27,931 nucleotides of DNA from contig JBAZGW010000012.1 of assembly GCA_041652635.1 (NCBI GenBank), positions 1-27,931 of the forward strand, given 5' to 3'. The DNA comes from Undivivens sp041652635 (lineage in GTDB: Bacteria; Omnitrophota; Gorgyraeia; Gygaellales; Profunditerraquicolaceae). The position numbers were made by a program, and so were the translations under genes. Positions 22,341 to 27,931 of the stretch are shown here, piece after piece; position 1 is the stretch's first letter, and each line of letters begins with the position of its first letter. The notes under the pieces were generated by a model. It had not been told where the DNA came from. It was given only the letters and a program-made list of their open reading frames with translations, and ran no database searches.

Positions 22341-22416
22341 ACCCGTATCGATTTTCGGACACGGTAACTTCCTCAAGCCGTAACTATAGCCGGTTGACGT
22401 TGTTCTTATTAGCATT

Positions 22417-22451
22417 TTCTCGTGTTTCATGCCTCGTCCTTCATGCTTCGT
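22417..22451 (-). repeat. Heptanucleotide array, class A (5 units)
   Basis: Five consecutive heptads of the ATGAAGG/ACGAGGC type on the minus strand, inside the lpxI-CBM48 gap. The following part of the gap (22452-22640) shows only a small hairpin CGCCA/TGGCG and no gene. Confidence 0.8.
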
Positions 22452-22647
22452 TTTTTATGCGCCCGCCACTGAAACACTGGCGAGACTACGTAACCGATAG
22501 ACGATATTTGAACTCGGCATTCGGGAATCCCGCGCTCCGATCAAAATCAAGCCGCGGACTCAATAACGAAAGATCGTTATCCACTTGTGTCCCAATTATA
22601 GTGTCTTTGCCGACGGGATATAATTATGAAACGTGAATCTCGTTTTC

Positions 22648-22727
22648 GTCACTCTGAAGCCCGGAAGGCTGAAGAGTCTCGACGGACAGAGATTCTTCCC
22701 CTTCACTTCGTTCAGGATCAGAATGAC
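22648..22727. repeat. Degenerate GTCATTCTGA-type inverted repeat
   Basis: Runs from GTCACTCTGAAG to TCAGAATGAC and matches the core of the MITE at 20439-20557, but lacks the CAGTCTGCTGAAAAA ends. It is a common style of dispersed repeat in bacterial genomes. Confidence 0.6.
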
Positions 22728-22752
22728 GGAATTTAGACAGCAATGATCGTTA

Positions 22753-23559
22753 TCAAACCGCGGTAATGATCAAGCCTCTTTTTCGCGCCAGCGCCAGAGA
22801 CGCTTCCCTGTCGATAAAAAGCGTCTTGCCCGCTTCTATCGCCAGGCACCCCGCCCCGCAGCTCAGCAATGTTTTAACGGTCCCCATTCCCACGACAGGG
22901 ATATCGAATCTAAGATCCTGTTTCGGCTTGCTTACTTTAACCACCGTAAAACCCCGGCCTGAGAGTTTACCGGCGCGGCGGATGAGATTATCCGTGCCTT
23001 CAAAAGCTTCTACCCCGACTATCGCCTTTGCTTTGACGGCCACCGTCTGCCCGATATCCAGCCCGGCCGCTTCTTTAGCCAGTTTAAATCCGAAGTCGAT
23101 ATCTTCCAATTGCCGGGCTGAAGGTTCCGGACCGCAAAGCAAGCCGCGCGCGGGCAGCATATCCTCCAGGAACAAAGTGGAATTAAGGAACCTGACCCCG
23201 CCGGACTTCTCCAGATGGCCGATCACCGCGGAAAATATAGTGTCCGCCCGGTTATCTTTAATGCCGCGAAGCAGTTCCCGCAGGCCGGCATCGCGCATAA
23301 CTTCCGCGCTGAAAAGACGGCGCGGCTTGATCTGTCCGGCCATCACCGCCTCGGTTATTCCTTCCAGCCGCATTAATTCTCCCAGCCTGCCGAATTCGCT
23401 CAAACGCAACCAGAGCACTTTATCGGCGTAACGGCAGATGGAACGCGCGGCGTCGCCTTTAACGGCAAAAACTACCACCTCATAACCTTTTGCCCGCGCC
23501 GCCTGCGCGAAGATCAAAGGAAATCTTTTACTACCGGCTATCAAACCAAGTTTCGCCAT
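22753..23559 (-). CDS. lpxI: LpxI, UDP-2,3-diacylglucosamine pyrophosphatase
   Basis: Hydrolyses UDP-2,3-diacylglucosamine to lipid X and UMP, the step done by LpxH in E. coli. It has 268 residues of the former DUF1009 type. Seen: LGLIAGSKRFPLIFA at the start, the mid-protein GPEPS segment, VAVKAKAIVGVEAFEGTDNLIRRAG signature, and FDIPVVGMGTVKTL, where D219 aligns by memory with the catalytic aspartate of Caulobacter LpxI. It follows lpxA after a 149-bp gap filled by heptad repeats. No lpxB follows here. Confidence 0.93.
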   Translation of the reverse strand: MAKLGLIAGSKRFPLIFAQAARAKGYEVVVFAVKGDAARSICRYADKVLWLRLSEFGRLGELMRLEGITEAVMAGQIKPRRLFSAEVMRDAGLRELLRGIKDNRADTIFSAVIGHLEKSGGVRFLNSTLFLEDMLPARGLLCGPEPSARQLEDIDFGFKLAKEAAGLDIGQTVAVKAKAIVGVEAFEGTDNLIRRAGKLSGRGFTVVKVSKPKQDLRFDIPVVGMGTVKTLLSCGAGCLAIEAGKTLFIDREASLALARKRGLIITAV

Positions 23560-23600
23560 ATTTTATGCGGACTTTCTTTCGGGTTGAAACAGCAAGGATT

Positions 23601-23708
23601 GACTATCGACTGTCCGTTTACGTAGTTGCTGTGGCCTGTTTTCACAATTACGGAGCGTCCTTCGTCTTTCATCTCTCGTCCTTCGTAACTGTGGTCTATG
23701 GACTGCTT
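23601..23708 (-). repeat. Heptanucleotide arrays between lpxA and lpxI (classes B, A, B)
   Basis: Class B lies at 23601-23614, class A (four units) at 23659-23686 and class B (three units) at 23688-23708. The last array begins at the base directly after the lpxA stop. The B-to-A junction here is nearly identical to the one after ligA. Confidence 0.8.
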
Positions 23709-24536
23709 TTAGGATCCGGAATTGACCTGCTCGGCTGCTTCAGCGGAAGAACGGGCGATACGACAGGAGCGGGACACGCCCCGCTGCGAAGTCTTTATGA
23801 AATCTATCAGGTAGGCTGTTTCTTTAGAAAGGCTGTTCTCCGCTTCGAACTTTATCGCGGCTTTACGCAACGGCACCCCGGAATAAAAAATCTCCCGGTA
23901 CGCCCTGTTTAATTCACCGATGGTTCCCCGGCCAATGCCGTTCCTGCGCAGGCCTATAAGATTAAGGCCGTAAACACGCGCCGGATGCCCGTCGCAGGTG
24001 GAATACGGGGGGATATCCTGGACTACCTTGGAACATCCGCCGAGGATCGACAATGTGCCGACGCGCACGAACTGATGCACCGCGGCCATTCCGCCGACTA
24101 TACACCTGTCTCCCACGGTAACGTGCCCGGCGAGAGTGCCGTTGTTGGCGATCACGCAATTATTCCCCACGCGGCAATCGTGCGCCACATGGCAATAAGC
24201 CATAAGAAGATTGGCGTCGCCGATCACGGTTTTGCCGCCTTCTCCCGTGCCCGGGTTCAAAGTGCAATATTCCCTGATAACATTCCTATCACCTATGATC
24301 AGATAACTTTCCTCACCCTTGAACTTCAGGTCCTGCGGCCGGCTGCCGACGATGGCGCCGGTGAATATCTCGCAATCCCTGCCGATGGAAGTATTCCCGT
24401 CGATAACGCAATGCGCGCCTATTTTAGTGCCCGGCCCGATAGTAACATTATCGCCGATGACGACGCCCGGCCCGACATCTACCCCGTCTGCTATATTAGC
24501 TTTACCGGACACTATCGCCGTGCTGTGTATAGACAT
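23709..24536 (-). CDS. lpxA: LpxA, UDP-N-acetylglucosamine O-acyltransferase
   Basis: First enzyme of lipid A synthesis: transfers a hydroxyacyl chain from ACP to the 3-OH of UDP-GlcNAc. It has 275 residues with many hexapeptide repeats (left-handed beta helix) from about 5 to 185, the catalytic histidine in HVAHDC (H119), the conserved GGMAAVHQFVRVG and GGCSKVVQDIPPY segments, then the helical C-terminal part with YGLNLIGLRRNG. GGGGA precedes the start. It lies 58 bp after lpxC/fabZ. Confidence 0.96.
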   Translation of the reverse strand: MSIHSTAIVSGKANIADGVDVGPGVVIGDNVTIGPGTKIGAHCVIDGNTSIGRDCEIFTGAIVGSRPQDLKFKGEESYLIIGDRNVIREYCTLNPGTGEGGKTVIGDANLLMAYCHVAHDCRVGNNCVIANNGTLAGHVTVGDRCIVGGMAAVHQFVRVGTLSILGGCSKVVQDIPPYSTCDGHPARVYGLNLIGLRRNGIGRGTIGELNRAYREIFYSGVPLRKAAIKFEAENSLSKETAYLIDFIKTSQRGVSRSCRIARSSAEAAEQVNSGS

Positions 24537-24594
24537 ATATTCCCCATTTATTTAATTAATACGGTTATCGTAACCATTGCCGGAAGACGCTTTC

Positions 24595-25905
24595 TTATCC
24601 GAAAGCGAACATCAACGTGGCTTCCGCCACCACTTCTCCGCCCACATAAGCCTTGCCGAAGATCTGCCCGGTCCTGGATTTGATCTTCCCTGCCGTGACT
24701 TCCATAACCAGCCTGTCCCCGGGAACCACGACCTTACGGAATTTTGCGCCGTCTATAGTCAAAAAATACGCCAGTTTACCCTTATTTTCATCGCAGGAAA
24801 GCATCATCACTCCGCCGACCTGAGCCATCGCCTCCAGGATAAGCACGCCCGGCATTACCGGCTTACCCGGAAAATGCCCCTGAAAAAAAGCGTCATTGAT
24901 CGTCACGTTCTTTATACCCACCACCCGCTTGCCTTCTTCCAGATATGTGATCCTGTCCACCAGCAAAAACGGGTAACGATGCGGCAACACTCCCATTATC
25001 GCCTGCACGTCCATTACCTTGCCTTCTCCGGAAGAAATATCCGTTCCGCCGGCGGCGCTTTTCTGTTTCTGCTGCAATATACTTTTTACCATCTTGGCGT
25101 TCAGCGAATGCCCGCTTTTGACGGCGATAATATGCGCCTTCAGCGGCTGGCCCAGCAGGCTGAAATCCCCGATAAGGTCCAGCACCTTATGCCTGACGAA
25201 TTCATCGGGAAAACGCAGGCTGTTACCGATAACGCCTTTGGAACCTACTACAAGAGTGTTCTCGTATGTGGCACCTTTACCCATCCCCTGCTTCTTAAGG
25301 TCTTCAGCTTCCTCTTCCAGGCAGAAAGTCCTCGCGCCGGCTATACCGGAACGGAAAGACTGTTCGGTAACTTCCAAATCTATGAATTGAGCGGCCAGGA
25401 ACTGATGATTGTAATTAAGCGTGTAGGAAACGCGGAATGTTTCCGAAGGCAAAGCGACCAGCGAAACCCCGGACTCATTAATATAAATGGGGTCTTTAAG
25501 CGCGTAATAGTCCCTCGGCTTGTCCTGTTCCCGCAAGCCGGCCTTATCCAGCGCCTCAAGGTATTCCAGCGCGCTGCCGTCCAAACCGGGGAGCTCTTCT
25601 CCGTCCAATTCCACGACAAGATTATCCACTCCCGAGGCCGACAAAGCCGCCATCAAATGCTCTACGGTATGAATGCCGGCGATGCCGCTGCTGATCGTGG
25701 TGCGCCGTCTGCTTTGGCTCTGAGGATACGCCGATACACAGTCCACGTTCGCCTTTATCGCCGGCCTCTGCGGCAGATCGGCCCTTACGAAAGAAATACC
25801 GCTGCCGGCGGCCGCCGGTTTAAGCGTAACGCTGACCTTATTACCGGTATGCAATCCTATGCCGCTAAGAGTAACCGCTTCTTTTATAGTCTTCTGTAAA
25901 TCCAT
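24595..25905 (-). CDS. lpxC/fabZ: LpxC-FabZ bifunctional protein (deacetylase fused to hydroxyacyl-ACP dehydratase)
   Basis: 436 residues in two parts. LpxC (about 1-280) deacetylates UDP-3-O-acyl-GlcNAc, the committed lipid A step: SGIGLHTG, VEHLMAAL (E82, H83), FVRHKVLDLIGD (H239, D243) and SGHSLN (H266), which give the zinc ligands and active-site acid/base. FabZ (about 298-436) dehydrates 3-hydroxyacyl-ACP: LPHRYPFLLVDR, GHFPGKPVMPGVLILEAMAQ (H344, E358). The linker (about 281-297) is rich in Q, S and G. The two activities compete for the same acyl-ACP pool; a similar fusion is known in Bacteroidetes. It lies between lpxD and lpxA. Confidence 0.95.
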   Translation of the reverse strand: MDLQKTIKEAVTLSGIGLHTGNKVSVTLKPAAAGSGISFVRADLPQRPAIKANVDCVSAYPQSQSRRRTTISSGIAGIHTVEHLMAALSASGVDNLVVELDGEELPGLDGSALEYLEALDKAGLREQDKPRDYYALKDPIYINESGVSLVALPSETFRVSYTLNYNHQFLAAQFIDLEVTEQSFRSGIAGARTFCLEEEAEDLKKQGMGKGATYENTLVVGSKGVIGNSLRFPDEFVRHKVLDLIGDFSLLGQPLKAHIIAVKSGHSLNAKMVKSILQQKQKSAAGGTDISSGEGKVMDVQAIMGVLPHRYPFLLVDRITYLEEGKRVVGIKNVTINDAFFQGHFPGKPVMPGVLILEAMAQVGGVMMLSCDENKGKLAYFLTIDGAKFRKVVVPGDRLVMEVTAGKIKSRTGQIFGKAYVGGEVVAEATLMFAFG

Positions 25906-25919
25906 ATTAGGCCCGTCCG

Positions 25920-26951
25920 CTATTTCAATTTAGACTGTAACTCTTCCACTTTTCTCTTCAATTCGGATACTGTTTCCATAAGTTTAGGCAGGTTTTGCAC
26001 GCAGGCGTTTATTTTCCTGGCGGAGGCGTGTTCTCTTGCCGGATACCCTGAGACCATAGTATGGGGCGGCACGGACTTGGTCACTCCGGCCTGCGCCGCG
26101 ACTACTGCCCCTTCTCCTATGGTAATATGCCCGACCATCCCTGCCTGGCCGGCGATGATGGCTCCGTCGCCTACCTTGGTGCTGCCGGAAATGCCTGCCT
26201 GCGCCACCACAAAGACATTACTGCCTATGGCGACATTATGCGCGATCTGCACGAGGTTATCTATTTTTGTCCCGCGGCCTATTGATGTCTTATCGAAACG
26301 GGCGCGGTCCACGGTCACGTTGGCGCCGATCTCCACGTCGTCCTCTATTATCACCGTCCCGGTCTGGGGTATTTTATGATGCGCGCCTTTGACGGTAACA
26401 TAGCCGAAGCCGTCGGAGCCGATAACGCTGCCGCTGTGAATTATGACCCTATCTCCTATAACGACTTCTTCTCTTACCGTGACGTTCGGATAGATCAAAC
26501 AGCCGTTCCCCACTCTGGCGCCGTAGCCGATATAAGAACCCGCGTAAATAACGGTATTATCCCCCACGGACGCGCCGTCCTCTATTACCGCGCACGCGCC
26601 CACCGAAACATTGCTCCCCAAAGAGGCCTTGCCGGATATCACGGCCGAAGGGTGCGCTCCCTGCTGATGGCGGACTTTTACCGCACCGAATAATTGCACC
26701 ACTTGCGTGAACGCCAGTGAAGGATTCTCGGCCCTGATCAAAGCCTTATGTCCGGAAGAAACCTGAAGAGAAGTTATTACCGCCGAGGCGTTGGTCTTTT
26801 CCAGGAAGGGCGCGTATTTAGGATTCGCCAGGAACGTGATGTCCCCCGGGCGCGCCTCTTCGATACCGGAAAACCCGGTTATTTCCAGGTCAGGCGAACC
26901 GACGATCTCACCGCCGATCATCTCGGCGATCTCCTTTAGGGTTTTTCGCAT
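25920..26951 (-). CDS. lpxD: LpxD, UDP-3-O-acylglucosamine N-acyltransferase
   Basis: Adds the second hydroxyacyl chain, on the 2-amino group, in lipid A synthesis. It has 343 residues: N-terminal uridine-binding domain (LKEIAEMIGGEIVG, EEARPGDITFLANPKY), hexapeptide-repeat beta helix (about 98-310) with the catalytic histidine in DNLVQIAHNVAIG (H238), and a C-terminal helix (ETVSELKRKVEELQSKL) as in trimeric homologues. No Shine-Dalgarno precedes the ATG. A terminator-like hairpin ends nine bases upstream, so translation and transcription here are unusual. It lies 14 bp before lpxC/fabZ. Confidence 0.95.
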   Translation of the reverse strand: MRKTLKEIAEMIGGEIVGSPDLEITGFSGIEEARPGDITFLANPKYAPFLEKTNASAVITSLQVSSGHKALIRAENPSLAFTQVVQLFGAVKVRHQQGAHPSAVISGKASLGSNVSVGACAVIEDGASVGDNTVIYAGSYIGYGARVGNGCLIYPNVTVREEVVIGDRVIIHSGSVIGSDGFGYVTVKGAHHKIPQTGTVIIEDDVEIGANVTVDRARFDKTSIGRGTKIDNLVQIAHNVAIGSNVFVVAQAGISGSTKVGDGAIIAGQAGMVGHITIGEGAVVAAQAGVTKSVPPHTMVSGYPAREHASARKINACVQNLPKLMETVSELKRKVEELQSKLK

Positions 26952-26959
26952 AAATACTG

Positions 26960-27001
26960 AAAAAATCCGGCGGGATGGAATATATACCCCACCCCGCCGG
27001 A
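26960..27001 (-). terminator. Terminator-like hairpin between ompH and lpxD
   Basis: Minus strand: 13-bp GC-rich stem (TCCGGCGGGGTGG paired with CCATCCCGCCGGA, one G-T), 10-nt loop, then six T. It begins 4 bp after the ompH stop and ends 9 bp before the lpxD ATG. Confidence 0.88.
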
Positions 27002-27005
27002 GATT

Positions 27006-27518
27006 TTATTTCTTTACTGTATTGCCTTTGTTAATGGCTTCGATGATCTTATTGGTTATTTCAAGGCTCTTGGTCTGATAAACAAGCACTCTGTCGTTAA
27101 AAATAAAGGTATACCCTTCCTTCTCGGCGTATTGTTTAACGGCACTTTCTATGTCCTTGAGGATCTCCTTCATTTTCTCATCCTGCTCTTTACGCAGGTC
27201 GGTCTGCTTCTGACGGTCGAATTCCTGCAGCGATTTCACTTTAGCTTCGATATCCGACTTCTTGGTCTCCTTCTCTTTGTCGCTGAGAAGGTTTATTTTC
27301 TCCTGAAGCTGTTTGACCTCGCTGACTTTCTTAGTCCTTTCGGCGTCATACGCGGCTTGCTTGTCTCCCAGCACCTTATCGTAATCCTTGGTCTTATAAT
27401 ATTCGTTGAACGTGCGGCTCAAGTCGATATACCCCAGTTTATCCGCGGCCGAAGCGCTTCCGGCGAGCATAGCCAACACGAAAAGTCCCCCGACAAAAAC
27501 TGTTATCCCCTTTTTCAT
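27006..27518 (-). CDS. OmpH/Skp family periplasmic chaperone
   Basis: Periplasmic chaperone that carries unfolded outer-membrane proteins to the BAM complex. It has 170 residues: Sec signal peptide with probable cleavage after SASA (residue 24), then the family opening KLGYIDLSRTFNEYYKTK. A long charged coiled-coil region follows (about 45-135; KKVSEVKQLQEKINLLSDKE and similar), forming the tentacles of the trimer, and the closing YTFIFNDRVLVYQTKSLEITNKII. A strong AAGGAGGAAGC lies just before the ATG. It sits between bamA and lpxD, the usual arrangement in diderms, with a terminator directly behind it. Confidence 0.93.
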   Translation of the reverse strand: MKKGITVFVGGLFVLAMLAGSASAADKLGYIDLSRTFNEYYKTKDYDKVLGDKQAAYDAERTKKVSEVKQLQEKINLLSDKEKETKKSDIEAKVKSLQEFDRQKQTDLRKEQDEKMKEILKDIESAVKQYAEKEGYTFIFNDRVLVYQTKSLEITNKIIEAINKGNTVKK

Positions 27519-27577
27519 TTTGCTTCCTCCTTTTTTATCCTTTGATTGTTTTGTGGCAAGAATATTGCCAAATCGTT

Positions 27578-27931
27578 CTAGAATCCGTGGCTCATATTGA
27601 AATGGAACCTGCCGCCGCCTTTTGTATCTTCTCCCGAGGCTTTATTAAGCGGGATACCGTAATCAAGCATTATCGGGCCTATCGGCGTCTTGATGCGAAA
27701 ACCTATACCCGTGCCCGACTTCAGGCCGCCGCTGCCCATATCCTTCGCTTTTTCCCAAACGTCGCCGATATCGTAGAAGAACGCCACGCGCAGGAAATTC
27801 ATCAACGGATAAGTATATTCCGCGTTGGCCACCATCATCGCCTCGCCGCCCTTGGGATCGCCGTTGGAATAGATCGGGCCGATCTTGCGCCCTTTGTAAC
27901 CGCGGATAGTATTGGCGCCGCCGGCGAAGAA
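27578..27931 (-). CDS. bamA: BamA/Omp85 outer-membrane assembly protein (C-terminal part only)
   Basis: The last ~117 residues of the beta-barrel that inserts proteins into the outer membrane. Seen: GGANTIRGYKGRKIGP, which holds the Omp85 RGF/RGY motif of the loop that reaches into the barrel, then alternating strands (ANAEYTYPL, VAFFYDIGDVWEK, GTGIGFRIKTPIGPIMLDYGIPL) and a final F-H-F-N-M-S-H-G-F. The terminal phenylalanine and strand form the C-terminal recognition signal of barrel proteins. The POTRA domains and the start are beyond the window edge. ompH follows after 59 bp. Confidence 0.93.
   Translation of the reverse strand, partial: FFAGGANTIRGYKGRKIGPIYSNGDPKGGEAMMVANAEYTYPLMNFLRVAFFYDIGDVWEKAKDMGSGGLKSGTGIGFRIKTPIGPIMLDYGIPLNKASGEDTKGGGRFHFNMSHGF

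Noticed and set aside
24577..25899. 440-codon open frame on the plus strand opposite lpxC/fabZ
   Set aside because: It is antisense to a gene with complete catalytic motifs, has no recognisable domain and arises from codon bias of the real gene.

Overview
The window is a bacterial chromosome segment on which every confidently called gene lies on the minus strand, so transcription runs from high to low coordinates. The set is that of a diderm bacterium: lipid A synthesis (LpxD, LpxC, LpxA, LpxI), outer-membrane biogenesis (BamA, OmpH/Skp) and meso-diaminopimelate peptidoglycan (MurE with DNPR). The LpxC-FabZ fusion, use of LpxI, a STAS-PilZ protein, a stand-alone glycogen-binding module and dense degenerate intergenic repeats would fit a Candidatus Omnitrophota-type genome. 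That is an inference from gene style, not a database result. A 23-base N run inside nrnA indicates a draft scaffold, probably metagenomic.

Layout in transcription order. (1) 27.9-22.7 kb: envelope block bamA (partial) - ompH - terminator - lpxD - lpxC/fabZ - lpxA - lpxI. (2) 22.7-17.7 kb: an accessory stretch with a monocistronic CBM48 protein (own promoter and terminator), a radical SAM protein, an AT-rich island with a toxin-like pseudogene broken by a MITE and a frameshift, tRNA-Arg(TCG), a hotdog thioesterase and a STAS-PilZ protein. (3) 17.7-13.2 kb: acylphosphatase - ligA (ATGA overlap) - lipoprotein - metallo-beta-lactamase-fold hydrolase - xerD. (4) 13.0-9.4 kb: CCA-type nucleotidyltransferase - rbfA - nrnA - ribF, overlapping at every junction. 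(5) 9.15-1 kb: a dcw cell-division/wall cluster mraZ - rsmH - ftsL - ftsI - murE - murF - mraY - murD (cut by the window edge), driven by a canonical sigma70-type promoter followed by three GTGG boxes at 10-bp spacing that look like the MraZ operator.

The least explained content is between the genes. Three families of degenerate tandem repeats, all with a 7-nt unit, recur in intergenic gaps. They often start exactly at stop codons, run into the coding ends of murF, ligA and ribF, and supply the murD start codon. They resemble in style the heptameric STRR repeats of cyanobacteria but are unrelated in sequence as far as I can see. In addition there are at least four MITE or fold-back families: a ~90-bp element present three times, a 119-bp element with perfect 15-bp ends and a CTAA target duplication, a 124-bp element directly upstream of the thioesterase, and a ~185-bp palindromic element next to the CBM48 terminator.
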